Shown in pieces: positions 1 through 7,841 of a stretch of 58,917 nt of DNA. Position 1 is the first letter of the stretch, and the number at the start of each line of letters is the position of its first letter. Made by a program: the position numbers and the translations under genes. Location of the stretch: positions 1 to 58,917 of the forward strand of contig JAAZFC010000059.1 in NCBI GenBank assembly GCA_012511955.1, read 5' to 3'. The notes under the pieces were generated by a model, which saw nothing but the letters and a program-made list of their open reading frames with translations, was not told the DNA's origin and made no database searches. The stretch is from Fibrobacter sp. (lineage in GTDB: Bacteria; Fibrobacterota; Fibrobacteria; Fibrobacterales; Fibrobacteraceae).

Positions 1-37
1 ACTGCTGGAGAAAGGCAAAGATCTGTGATAGGTATTT
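1..37 (+). repeat. 37-bp exact copy of 1068-1104 at the window edge
   Basis: Bases 1-37 are identical to bases 1068-1104, which encode the ABC signature stretch TAGERQRSVIGI of the first ATPase. The reading frame is even the same. Directly after base 37 the sequence becomes permease sequence with no further similarity. In other permeases of this family nothing like an ATPase signature precedes the segment IYGGF. The simplest reading is a chimeric contig end produced by assembly; a real rearrangement is less likely. Confidence 0.8.
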
Positions 38-588
38 ACGGCGGTTTTAAGGGAGGAGTGGTTGATAACTTCTTATACATGGTTTCTAACTTGTTCATTG
101 TTATACCTTCTTTTGTAATACTGATTCTAATTAGTGCTAGTTTCGAAGAAGGTAGATCCTTAACCCTTATAGGAGTTATTATAGGAGCTACCACTTGGAC
201 ATGGAGTGCTCGTGCGGTTAGAGCTCAATCAGCAGCATTAAAAAGCCGAGATCATATAGCTTTGGCTCGCATTAATGGTGATAGTACTTTTGTGATTTTA
301 GTAAAGCATATTTTGCCTTACTTATTGTCTTATGTATTTATGGTGTTTATCCTACAAATAGCTTCAGGTATTTTATCAGAAGCGTCTATTTCAATGATTG
401 GTCTAGGTCCCTTAGATACAGTATCCCTTGGAATTATTCTCAATCAGGCTAAAAACACTGGCGCTTTAGGCGATGGTATATGGTGGGCGTTTATTCCTGC
501 TACGGTACTGATTACAGTTGTTGTTTTTGCCCTTTATTTGATAAATACATCCATGGAAGGGGTATTTAATCCCCGTTTGCGTAAATAG
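1..588 (+). CDS. ABC transporter permease, DppC/OppC type (5' partial)
   Basis: C-terminal portion of a peptide/nickel-type ABC permease. It would form the inner-membrane channel together with a second permease and the two ATPases that follow. The visible part has several hydrophobic segments and the cytoplasmic coupling (EAA) loop, seen as ALARINGD followed by HILP at about 20 residues. The end, with NPRLRK, is typical of the DppC family. An internal ATG-type start at 25 exists but lies inside the conserved domain, so this is a truncated gene, not a true start. The stop is 8 bases before the ATG of the first ATPase. The first 37 bases do not belong here (see the separate entry): they copy the signature region of the downstream ATPase, so the usable permease sequence starts near base 31-38. 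Confidence 0.85.
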   Translation, partial: TAGERQRSVIGIYGGFKGGVVDNFLYMVSNLFIVIPSFVILILISASFEEGRSLTLIGVIIGATTWTWSARAVRAQSAALKSRDHIALARINGDSTFVILVKHILPYLLSYVFMVFILQIASGILSEASISMIGLGPLDTVSLGIILNQAKNTGALGDGIWWAFIPATVLITVVVFALYLINTSMEGVFNPRLRK

Positions 589-596
589 GAGTTCTA

Positions 597-1571
597 ATGG
601 CTACTTTTGAAGTTGAAAATTTAAGTTTGCACTATCTGACTCGTTTTGGACAAAAAATCCATGCTGTAACTGATGTATCTTTTACCATGGAAAAAGGCGA
701 AATTTTAGGCATAGCTGGTGAATCAGGATGCGGTAAATCTACTTTGGTAAATGGCCTTATGGGCTTATTTATCCCTCCCTTGCATCTCACATCTGGCGAT
801 GTGCGGGTGGCTGGAGAAAGTTTGATGAATCGCGACCCCAAAGACATACGCGAAAATGTGTTGTCTCAAAAGGTTTCTATGATTCCCCAGGGTGCTTTTA
901 ATGCTCTTAATCCCACTCGTAAAGTTAAAGATATTGCTTTTGATGTAATACATGCTCACGATCATGGTGAACATACTAAAAAAGAAATATATGAACGCTT
1001 AGAAGATCGTTTTGATTTGTTCGGTATGGATACTCAAAGAGTTCTAAACTCATATCCCATAGAACTAACTGCTGGAGAAAGGCAAAGATCTGTGATAGGT
1101 ATTTCCACACTGCTCAACCCACAAATGGTAATAGCAGACGAACCAACATCAGCATTAGATGTTACCACACAAAAAATAGTGATAAGAATGATTTTTGATT
1201 TGCTTGAAAAAGGCATTTTTAACACCATGATTTTTATCACTCACGAATTACCTCTATTGCGCCATGTAGCAGACCGTATTGCTATAATGTATGCTGGAGA
1301 GTTTGTTGAGGTGGGAACCACCGATCAAATAGTGTTCGATCCTCGTCATCCTTACACTCAAGCTCTAATGGGCTCTGTACTAAGTACTAATCCTGAGCAG
1401 AAAAATAAAAAACCCTTTACCATTGAAGGTGCACCACCCTCATTAACCCAAGCTATTCCAGGGTGCCGTTTTGCTGAGCGCTGCCCCAAAGTTCGACCTG
1501 AATGTAAAGTAAATATTCAATCAATGAGAATGGTTGGCGATAGACAAGTGAGGTGTGATTATGCCGAATAA
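597..1571 (+). CDS. Oligopeptide/dipeptide ABC transporter ATP-binding protein, DppD/OppD type
   Basis: Cytoplasmic ATPase that powers peptide (or related solute) import with the preceding permease and the following ATPase. At 324 residues it has the usual OppD length. Walker A is GESGCGKST at residues 41-49, the ABC signature is the unusual LTAGERQR near 156-163, Walker B is MVIADEPTSALD near 177-188, and the switch histidine is in FITHE near 214. The C-terminal oligopeptide-transporter domain is present with its cysteine motif (RFAERCP...EC). ATG at 597 follows the permease stop by 8 bases. The last codons overlap the next gene. The exact substrate cannot be told from sequence. Confidence 0.9.
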   Translation: MATFEVENLSLHYLTRFGQKIHAVTDVSFTMEKGEILGIAGESGCGKSTLVNGLMGLFIPPLHLTSGDVRVAGESLMNRDPKDIRENVLSQKVSMIPQGAFNALNPTRKVKDIAFDVIHAHDHGEHTKKEIYERLEDRFDLFGMDTQRVLNSYPIELTAGERQRSVIGISTLLNPQMVIADEPTSALDVTTQKIVIRMIFDLLEKGIFNTMIFITHELPLLRHVADRIAIMYAGEFVEVGTTDQIVFDPRHPYTQALMGSVLSTNPEQKNKKPFTIEGAPPSLTQAIPGCRFAERCPKVRPECKVNIQSMRMVGDRQVRCDYAE

Positions 1572-2349
1572 ATCAGTGCATACTTTTGATGTTAGTAATG
1601 TAAGCAAAATTTTTGGCCAAGGTAAAAATCAGACGGTAGCTGTGGATGATGTTACCCTTTATGTAGCTGATGAAGAAATAATTTCCATTGTAGGTGGCTC
1701 TGGTTGTGGAAAAAGCGTACTTGCAAAAATGATGTTGGGTTTATATCCCCAAACTTCAGGTGAGTTTTTGTATAGAGGCGCACCTATAACAGATCAAAGA
1801 AAGCATTGGTCAGAAGTACAATCTGTATTTCAGGATCCATTTAGCTGTTTTAATCAGTTTTTCACCATAAGATCGCAACTGAAAGATGCATTTGGCATTT
1901 TGCCAGAGCGTTTATCTCGTGGAGAAGTTGAAGATCGCGTGGATGAAGCTCTCTTAGCTGTGAATGTTACCCCCAAAGATATAGAAGGTAAGTATCCTTT
2001 TGAACTTTCGGGTGGACAAATGCAACGGATGCTTTTAGCTCGTATTTTTGCATTGAAACCAAGAGTTTTAATAGCAGATGAACCCACATCCATGGTAGAT
2101 GCCTGTGTTAGGGCAAATATTTTGGACTATTTGATGAAACTGAAAGAAGAACTAAAAATGACCATTGTGTTTATAACCCATGATATTGGTTTGGCTTATT
2201 ATGTAAGTAACCGTATCTTCATAATGCACGAAGGTAAAATGGTAGAGATGGGGGAACCGGATCAGATTATCCAAGATCCTCAATCACCCCATACTGTTCA
2301 ACTTTTAGACGATATTCCAGACATTAATCGACAATGGATAAAAAGATAA
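1561..2349 (+). CDS. Oligopeptide/dipeptide ABC transporter ATP-binding protein, DppF/OppF type
   Basis: Second ATPase of the importer, 262 residues from the ATG at 1561. That ATG has a GAGGTG ribosome-binding site about 6 bases upstream, inside the previous gene; a GTG at 1555 is possible but less well placed. Walker A GGSGCGKS lies near residues 45-52, the signature is the classical LSGGQMQR, and Walker B is VLIADEPTSMVD (MVD instead of the common ALD). It lacks the long cysteine-bearing C-terminal extension seen in its partner. The gene overlaps the previous stop by 11 bases, which implies translational coupling. A strong terminator follows. Confidence 0.9.
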   Translation: MPNKSVHTFDVSNVSKIFGQGKNQTVAVDDVTLYVADEEIISIVGGSGCGKSVLAKMMLGLYPQTSGEFLYRGAPITDQRKHWSEVQSVFQDPFSCFNQFFTIRSQLKDAFGILPERLSRGEVEDRVDEALLAVNVTPKDIEGKYPFELSGGQMQRMLLARIFALKPRVLIADEPTSMVDACVRANILDYLMKLKEELKMTIVFITHDIGLAYYVSNRIFIMHEGKMVEMGEPDQIIQDPQSPHTVQLLDDIPDINRQWIKR

Positions 2350-2353
2350 TTTT

Positions 2354-2380
2354 AAAAGACCTTTCAAAAGGTCTTTTTTT
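2354..2380 (+). terminator. Rho-independent terminator of the ABC transporter operon
   Basis: An 11-bp perfect stem (2354-2364 with 2367-2377) with a two-base loop, running into a T tract that ends at 2381. It lies 5 bases after the stop of the last ATPase. It separates the transporter operon from the ribosomal-protein block. Confidence 0.9.
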
Positions 2381-2418
2381 TGTGTTTCCACTTGCAAAAT
2401 GCTGTGGTATTTCTATTA

Positions 2419-2459
2419 TTGACGCACTTTGTCAAAGTTCAGGGTTCCCGATTCCCTGA
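2419..2459 (+). promoter_or_regulatory. 5' leader of rplM with two short inverted repeats
   Basis: Between the terminator and rplM are two small inverted repeats: TTGAC/GTCAA (2419-2423 and 2431-2435) and TCAGGG/CCCTGA (2439-2444 and 2454-2459). TTGACG at 2419 could also act as a -35 box, but I see no convincing -10 at the right distance. L13 genes in other phyla carry autoregulatory leaders; whether this is one is a guess. Confidence 0.3.
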
Positions 2460-2484
2460 GCCACTACATAAAATTGAGGAATCT

Positions 2485-2919
2485 ATGAAAACCGTAATGG
2501 TAAACCCAAATGAAGTTAAAAGAAGCTGGAAGCTAGTTGACGCTGAAGCTTTGCCTATTGGTCGCGTAGCTAGCGAAGTGGCACGCCTATTAATGGGCAA
2601 ACACAAAGCTATTTATTCACCCAATGTTGATACAGGTGATTTTGTTGTGGTTATTAATGCTGATAAAGCAATTTTAACTGGCAATAAAGCCCAACAAAAA
2701 AAATATTTCCACCATACCCGCCATATTGGTGGCGAGCGTTGGATAAGTTATGCTCATTGGCAAGAAAAAGATCCTGCCTATCCCCTAAAAACTGCTATTA
2801 GAGGTATGATCCCTCATACAACGCTAGGTAATAAGATCTTTAAAAAGCTTAAAATATATGCTGGCAATGAACACCCTCATTCAGCTCAAAATCCTGAGTT
2901 GATAACTCTAAAAATTTAA
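2485..2919 (+). CDS. rplM: 50S ribosomal protein L13
   Basis: Large-subunit ribosomal protein L13, 144 residues, close to the usual 142. The family core is seen in WKLVDAEALPIGRVASEVA, VVVINADK, the YFHHTRHIGG segment and GMIPHTTLG. I place the start at 2485 because it has a GAGGA ribosome-binding site at 2476-2480 and gives the normal N-terminus; the in-frame extension back to 2380 encodes nothing like L13. It is followed by rpsI, the usual pairing. Confidence 0.95.
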   Translation: MKTVMVNPNEVKRSWKLVDAEALPIGRVASEVARLLMGKHKAIYSPNVDTGDFVVVINADKAILTGNKAQQKKYFHHTRHIGGERWISYAHWQEKDPAYPLKTAIRGMIPHTTLGNKIFKKLKIYAGNEHPHSAQNPELITLKI

Positions 2920-2934
2920 TCGGAGGATAAATCT

Positions 2935-3339
2935 ATCACTACCGCTAAAAATCAAGAAACCTATCGTGGAACTGGTCGTCGCAAAGATGCTGTAGCAAAT
3001 GTTATCATCAAGCGTGGAACCGGAAAACGCACTATCAATGGTTGTAGTTTCGAAGAGTATTTCCACTCTGAAACTCAAAACATGATAGCCAACTTACCTT
3101 TTGCTGTTTTAGAAAATGGCGATGATTGGGATGTGGTTGTCAATGCCAAAGGCGGCGGAATCGCTGGTCAAATGGGCGCTGTACGTTTAGGTATTGCCAG
3201 GGCCTTAGTAGAAAATGATGATACTATAAAAAGTGAATTGCGCAGAGAGGGTTTGTTAACCCGTGACGCACGAGTGGTGGAACGCAAAAAATACGGACGT
3301 GCTAAAGCCCGTAAACGCTTCCAATTCTCAAAACGCTAA
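2935..3339 (+). CDS. rpsI: 30S ribosomal protein S9, apparent ATC start
   Basis: Small-subunit protein S9. Conserved features are YRGTGRRKDAVANV at the N-terminus, GGGIAGQMGAVRLGIARAL in the middle and the basic tail ending FQFSKR, whose last residues reach the P-site tRNA in the ribosome. The frame is open back to the rplM stop at 2917-2919, but there is no ATG, GTG or TTG before the conserved region. A strong GGAGG at 2922-2926 is followed after 8 bases by ATC at 2935, exactly where a start belongs; this gives 134 residues. An internal ATG at 3082 would delete the N-terminal third of the protein and is not credible. Either ATC is used as a start, or an original ATG has been changed or misread at its third base. 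Confidence 0.85.
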   Translation: MTTAKNQETYRGTGRRKDAVANVIIKRGTGKRTINGCSFEEYFHSETQNMIANLPFAVLENGDDWDVVVNAKGGGIAGQMGAVRLGIARALVENDDTIKSELRREGLLTRDARVVERKKYGRAKARKRFQFSKR

Positions 3340-3359
3340 TTTTTTCAATCAATCACCGT

Positions 3360-3432
3360 TGCACAGGGCGTCTCGGTGGCCTAATGGTTTCGACGGCCTA
3401 TTGTGCAGCGGGTAGTTTAACCGTAGGAGATA
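3360..3432 (+). promoter_or_regulatory. Structured leader upstream of rpsB (candidate S2 autoregulatory element)
   Basis: The 97 bases between rpsI and rpsB can fold. TGCACA (3360-3365) pairs with TGTGCA (3402-3407), CGTC (3369-3372) pairs with GACG (3392-3395), and the hexamer GGCCTA occurs twice (3378-3383, 3395-3400), with its GGCC parts able to pair as an alternative. A further small hairpin involving ACCG reaches the ribosome-binding site AGGAG at 3425-3429. rpsB-tsf operons in enterobacteria are known to be repressed by S2 through such a leader. I infer the same type of control here. Confidence 0.5.
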
Positions 3433-3436
3433 AACA

Positions 3437-4180
3437 ATGGCATTGCCAAAACTAGAAGAACTACTAGAAGCAGGTTCACATTTTGGGCATCAAACCCAAA
3501 GATGGAACCCCAAAATGAAACCATATATTCTCACAGAGAAGAATGGAATTTATGTTATAAATCTTGAAAGGACTATCGAGCGCTTAAAAGTCGCAGGTGA
3601 GGTCTTAAAAAGAATAAGTGGCCAAGGTCGCACTGTTCTTTTTGTCGGAACTAAAACCAGCTCTAAGAAAAGTGTTGAAGAAGTTGCGCAAAAAACTAAC
3701 CATTTTTATGTTACTAACCGCTGGTTGGGTGGCATGCTCACTAACTTTCAAACTGTGCGTAAGAGCTTAAGACAAATCGATCGTATTGAAGGCATGGAAA
3801 AAGAAGGTGTTTTTGATTCTATTTCAAAAAAAGAAGCCTTAGATTTAACTAGAAAAAAAGAAAAATTACTTACAGTTTTCGGTGGTATCCGCGAAATGCA
3901 TCGTTTGCCTGGTGCTATAGTTATAACTGATATGTCCCACGAACATATTGCAGTAGCTGAAGCTCGTCGCTTGCGTATTCCCATTATTGGGATTTGTGAT
4001 ACCAATGTAAACCCAGAACTGTGCGAATATCCAATTCCAGCAAATGATGATGCTGTGAAATCAGTTCAATTAATCTTAAACTATCTTGCAGAACAAGTTG
4101 TACCACGCACTTTGGAAGGTGGCAGAACGAATGTGGAGCAAGCTGCGGGAAAATTTGATAATCAGGAGAATGTTAAATGA
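3437..4180 (+). CDS. rpsB: 30S ribosomal protein S2
   Basis: Small-subunit protein S2, 247 residues, the standard length. Family landmarks are LLEAGSHFGHQTQRWNPKMK at the N-terminus, FVGTKTSSKKSVEEVA, the block NRWLGGMLTNFQTVR, and the helix-strand end DTNVNPELCEYPIPANDDA. ATG at 3437 follows the AGGAG box by 7 bases. The stop overlaps the start of tsf (ATGA), so the two are translationally coupled, the widespread rpsB-tsf arrangement. Confidence 0.97.
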   Translation: MALPKLEELLEAGSHFGHQTQRWNPKMKPYILTEKNGIYVINLERTIERLKVAGEVLKRISGQGRTVLFVGTKTSSKKSVEEVAQKTNHFYVTNRWLGGMLTNFQTVRKSLRQIDRIEGMEKEGVFDSISKKEALDLTRKKEKLLTVFGGIREMHRLPGAIVITDMSHEHIAVAEARRLRIPIIGICDTNVNPELCEYPIPANDDAVKSVQLILNYLAEQVVPRTLEGGRTNVEQAAGKFDNQENVK

Positions 4181-5040
4181 AAATAACCGCTTCCATGGTA
4201 AATGATCTACGCAAAAAAACAGGCGTAGGTATGATGCAGTGTAAGAAAGCTTTAACCGAAACTAACGGTGATGTGGACAAAGCTGTAGATTTGTTGCGTA
4301 AACAAGGTGCTGATGTTGCAAGTAAAAGGGCTGATAAAGCAGCTAACGAAGGTGCTGTGGCCTTAGCTATTGAAAATAATAAAGCTGTAATCGTAGAACT
4401 AAACTGCGAAACTGACTTTGTGGCTAGCTCAGATGATTTTAAAGCATTGCAACAAGATGCTGTAAACGCTCTTCTCAATAATGATATCGATTCTGTAGAG
4501 CAATTACTAACTGCCAAAGTTGGTGATTTAGATATTGCTGGACGCATCGATGAGGCCATGTCTAAAATTGGCGAAAAAATGTCTTTCAAACGCGTTGGTT
4601 CCATGCAAGTTGGAGAGGGTGAAATCGTTTATCCTTACAGTCACCTCGGAGGCCGTGCGGGTTGCTTGGTAAAGCTTTCCTACGAGGGCGATGCCGATAC
4701 TGCGGAATTAGAAAGTTTAGCCAAAGATATAGCCATGCAACTGGTGGCTTTTGATGCTGTTTCTATTGACGAAAGTGGCGTGCCTGCAGAAATTGTAGAA
4801 AAAGAAAGAGCCATTTATCGCGAGCAAATAGAATTAGAAGGCAGAACAAAACCAGAATTTATCGATCGTCAAATTGATGGTCGCGTAAGGAAATTCTTAA
4901 GCGGAATTTGTCTGCTCGAACAAGATTTCATCAGAGATACTAGCGTTAAGGTAAAGGCCCATTTAAAAGCTGAGGCCCAAAGATTAGGCTTATCTTCCCT
5001 TAATGTGACTGAGTTCATTCGCTTTGAATTAGGTAAATAA
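4177..5040 (+). CDS. tsf: Elongation factor Ts
   Basis: Nucleotide exchange factor that reloads EF-Tu with GTP. Its 287 residues match the family. The N-terminal UBA-like domain reads LRKKTGVGMMQCKKALTE, and the core carries the signature NCETDFVA that contacts EF-Tu. The ATG overlaps the rpsB stop by 4 bases, so expression probably follows the same leader control as rpsB. pyrH starts one base after the stop. Confidence 0.97.
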   Translation: MKITASMVNDLRKKTGVGMMQCKKALTETNGDVDKAVDLLRKQGADVASKRADKAANEGAVALAIENNKAVIVELNCETDFVASSDDFKALQQDAVNALLNNDIDSVEQLLTAKVGDLDIAGRIDEAMSKIGEKMSFKRVGSMQVGEGEIVYPYSHLGGRAGCLVKLSYEGDADTAELESLAKDIAMQLVAFDAVSIDESGVPAEIVEKERAIYREQIELEGRTKPEFIDRQIDGRVRKFLSGICLLEQDFIRDTSVKVKAHLKAEAQRLGLSSLNVTEFIRFELGK

Positions 5041-5041
5041 T

Positions 5042-5764
5042 ATGACTAAGGCAAGTCCTCGTTTTAAAAGAATCATGTTAAAATTGAGCGGCGAAGCTTT
5101 AGCAGGTGAAGCTGGTAGTGGTATTGATGGTAATATTCTAAATGCCATGGCCAGCGATATTTCCGAAATTATAAAGTCTGGAGTACAAGTTGCCCTCGTT
5201 ATTGGCGGGGGTAATTTTGTTCGAGGTGTACAAATAAGCTCCTCGGGAGGAATGAACCGCGCTGCGGGAGATGCAATGGGAATGCTTGGCACAGTAATGA
5301 ACTGTTTGGCCATGCAAGACGCTCTAGATAAGGTTGGTTGTCCATCTACAGTCATGTCTGCTGTGAAAATGGAACCAGTTTGCGAATATTTTGATAGACG
5401 AAAAGCTTTAAAGCTTTTAAATGATTCTCAAGTGGTGCTTTTTGGTGCTGGAACTGGTAATCCCTTTTTTACTACTGATACTGCTGCAGCACTTAGAGCT
5501 ATTGAAACTGAATGCGATGTGATAATTAAGGCCACAAAAGTAGATGGAGTTTATAGTGCTGATCCAAAAAAAGATCCTACAGCTGTAAAATTTGATTATA
5601 TATCTTGTGATGAGGTTTTGCAGAAAAAGTTGGGTGTAATGGATTTAACGGCTATAACATTGTGTCAAGACCATCAAATGCCTATATTAGTTTTTAAGAT
5701 GGAAGCTGGAAATTTGCAAACTGCTGTTTATAACAATAAAATAGGGACTTTTGTTAGTCCTTAA
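5042..5764 (+). CDS. pyrH: UMP kinase
   Basis: Hexameric bacterial UMP kinase (UMP + ATP to UDP + ADP) of the amino-acid-kinase fold, 240 residues. Visible motifs: the phosphate loop KLSGEALAGEAGSG, the glycine turn VIGGGNFVRG, GNPFFTTDTAAALRA near the UMP site and KVDGVYSADPKKDP. It sits between tsf and frr, as in very many bacteria, with one base between the tsf stop and its ATG. Confidence 0.97.
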   Translation: MTKASPRFKRIMLKLSGEALAGEAGSGIDGNILNAMASDISEIIKSGVQVALVIGGGNFVRGVQISSSGGMNRAAGDAMGMLGTVMNCLAMQDALDKVGCPSTVMSAVKMEPVCEYFDRRKALKLLNDSQVVLFGAGTGNPFFTTDTAAALRAIETECDVIIKATKVDGVYSADPKKDPTAVKFDYISCDEVLQKKLGVMDLTAITLCQDHQMPILVFKMEAGNLQTAVYNNKIGTFVSP

Positions 5765-5775
5765 ATGAGGTGTAT

Positions 5776-6312
5776 ATGTTTAGCGATATCAAAGATAGAA
5801 TGAAAAAAACTGTAGAATCTACAGAAAGAGAATTTGCCAAAATTCGTGCAGGTCAAGCTACACCAGCTATTTTAAGTGACATTATGGTGGATTACTATGG
5901 TGTTTCGACGCCTATCTCTCAAGTTGCAAATATTACCGCTCCTGAACCTAGGGTGCTTTTAGTTTCGCCTTGGGAAAAAACCATGCTAGAAGAAATTGAA
6001 AAAGCAATTTTGGCTGCAAATATCGGTATTAGTCCGCTAAGAGATGGCGATTTAGTTCGTTGTCCCTTGCCAATTCTAACCGAAGAAAGGCGTTTAGAGC
6101 TTACTAGAGTTGTGCGCAAACATGCAGAGGAAGGTAAAATTGCCATCCGCAATATTCGTCGTGAAGCTAATGATAGTGTCAGAAAAGACAAAGAAATGTC
6201 TGAAGATGAGATTAAAAAAGCTCAAGAATACATTCAAAAAATTACCGATACACACATTGAGTTAATTGATAAAGCTACTCAGGAAAAAGAACAAGACCTA
6301 CTTCAGGTCTAA
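5776..6312 (+). CDS. frr: Ribosome recycling factor
   Basis: Splits post-termination ribosomes together with EF-G. From the ATG at 5776 it has 178 residues. Conserved parts are the RAGQATPAIL helix, VDYYGVSTPISQVANI, and the C-terminal helix with VRKHAEEGKIAIRNIRREAN. A GTG at 5770 is in frame, but GAGG at 5767-5770 makes the ATG at 5776 the better start. It is 11 bases from the pyrH stop. Confidence 0.96.
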   Translation: MFSDIKDRMKKTVESTEREFAKIRAGQATPAILSDIMVDYYGVSTPISQVANITAPEPRVLLVSPWEKTMLEEIEKAILAANIGISPLRDGDLVRCPLPILTEERRLELTRVVRKHAEEGKIAIRNIRREANDSVRKDKEMSEDEIKKAQEYIQKITDTHIELIDKATQEKEQDLLQV

Positions 6313-6324
6313 TGAGGCGCAATA

Positions 6325-7032
6325 ATGCTTTCCCTAAGGCACATAGCCATCATAATGGATGGTAATGGGAGATGGGCTAAATCCAAAGGGTTAGAGCGAT
6401 TTTTAGGACATCGCAAAGGTACTGAATCTACAATTTCAGCTGTGGAAAAAGGTGTTGATTTAAATTTAGAACACTTGACACTTTATGTGTTTTCTTCTGA
6501 AAATTGGAACAGACCTGAGCGCGAAATCAATTATTTGATGAATCTTTTAGTAGAAATGGTAGATCAAGAACTCCCAAATCTAATGGAAAAAGATGTTTTG
6601 TTAAAAATCATAGGTGATCTCAGCAAAGTACCAAACAAAGCTCAAAAAAAGTTGGCCAATGCAGTGGAAAAAACTAAGAATAATTCGGGAATGCAGCTAA
6701 ATTTGGCCATTTCTTATGGCGGCCGCCAAGAAATTATTTCTGCTTGTCAAAAAATTGCCCAAAAAGCGAAAGATGGTATAATAGAACCTGATAGAATTAA
6801 TGGTGAATTTTTTGCTAAACATCTTTATTTGGGCTCTGCCCCTGATCCTGATTTGGTGATTCGCACTGGGGGAGAACATCGCTTGTCAAACTACTTGCTT
6901 TGGCAAGCTGCGTACAGTGAATTATATATCACCGATACTTTATGGCCTGATTTTAGAAAAGAGGATTTCCAGGAAGCCATAGATTTTTATCACACTCGTC
7001 AAAGGCGTTTTGGTGGAGTAATCGATGAATAA
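6325..7032 (+). CDS. uppS: Di-trans,poly-cis-undecaprenyl diphosphate synthase
   Basis: Cis-prenyltransferase that makes the C55 lipid carrier for peptidoglycan and surface glycans from farnesyl-PP and isopentenyl-PP; 235 residues. The signature IIMDGNGRWAK with its catalytic aspartate is at residues 9-19, and the substrate-binding block RTGGEHRLSN with LLWQAAYSELY follows near the C-terminus (GGEH where SGEQ is usual). ATG at 6325 follows frr by 12 bases. The farnesyl-PP substrate would come from ispA further along the window. Confidence 0.95.
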   Translation: MLSLRHIAIIMDGNGRWAKSKGLERFLGHRKGTESTISAVEKGVDLNLEHLTLYVFSSENWNRPEREINYLMNLLVEMVDQELPNLMEKDVLLKIIGDLSKVPNKAQKKLANAVEKTKNNSGMQLNLAISYGGRQEIISACQKIAQKAKDGIIEPDRINGEFFAKHLYLGSAPDPDLVIRTGGEHRLSNYLLWQAAYSELYITDTLWPDFRKEDFQEAIDFYHTRQRRFGGVIDE

Positions 7033-7840
7033 TATGACGATACGCATTCTTTTTGCGGTTATAGCAGCACCTATTACTTTATTTTTACTCTATTGGCATC
7101 AATACACTCGTTTAGGGCTTGTAATTAGCCTGCTTACCATTGGTGCTTGGGAATGGTCGCGCATGGTGGCTTCCCAAGTCAACGGTCCTAAAATGCGTTT
7201 TACCACTCCTTTTTTCACCTTTATATTGGCAATGGGTTGGGCAGTGCATGGAAAACATCCTTATATCTTAGCTTTTTTAGCCGCTATGCTTTTACTGAGT
7301 TATATCGTTATAGCTTTTATTAAAGTAGATGTAGAAAATATATATCGTTGGCTAAGTCTGCATATTTCTGCTCCACTATACATGGGGCTTTGGGGCGGTT
7401 TAAGTTTGACTTTTTTGGGTACTGGGCGAGGGTTTCACAGTTCGGCTGCTTTTATTACCGTAATGCTCGCCATGTGGGTCTGTGATACTTTTGCGTATTT
7501 TACCGGCAGACTTTTTGGGTCACGAAAAATGGCCCCGCAAATTAGTCCCAAAAAAACTTGGGAAGGCGCAGCGGGAGGCACTCTTTTTACCATGAGTTTT
7601 ATAGCAGTAATTGGTCCCTGGGCTTTTAAAACAGCTCTGCTTACCAATCTTGTTTTAGGATTTTTGTTGTCTTTTGCCGGTCAAGCTGGCGATCTTTTAA
7701 TGTCAGCTTTAAAAAGGTGGTCTGGTTTTAAAGATTCTTCTCGAATTTTTCCCGGTCATGGTGGTGTTTTAGACCGCATGGATAGTCTTTTGCTATCAGC
7801 GCCCTTGGCTGCTACCATTATGATGGTTTTAGGGGGCTAA
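7025..7840 (+). CDS. cdsA: Phosphatidate cytidylyltransferase
   Basis: Integral membrane enzyme making CDP-diacylglycerol from phosphatidic acid and CTP. It has 271 residues and about eight hydrophobic segments. The family signature is near the C-terminus: an SALKRWSGFKDSSRIFPGHG-like block followed by GVLDRMDSLL; the earlier ISPKKTWEGAAGG motif is also present. The start at 7025 overlaps the end of uppS by 8 bases and has GGTGGAG 6 bases upstream; a second ATG lies at 7034. Confidence 0.95.
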   Translation: MNNMTIRILFAVIAAPITLFLLYWHQYTRLGLVISLLTIGAWEWSRMVASQVNGPKMRFTTPFFTFILAMGWAVHGKHPYILAFLAAMLLLSYIVIAFIKVDVENIYRWLSLHISAPLYMGLWGGLSLTFLGTGRGFHSSAAFITVMLAMWVCDTFAYFTGRLFGSRKMAPQISPKKTWEGAAGGTLFTMSFIAVIGPWAFKTALLTNLVLGFLLSFAGQAGDLLMSALKRWSGFKDSSRIFPGHGGVLDRMDSLLLSAPLAATIMMVLGG

Positions 7841-7841
7841 A

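Noticed and set aside
2380-2484. N-terminal extension of L13
   Set aside because: No similarity to L13 and it crosses two inverted repeats; ATG 2485 has a proper ribosome-binding site.
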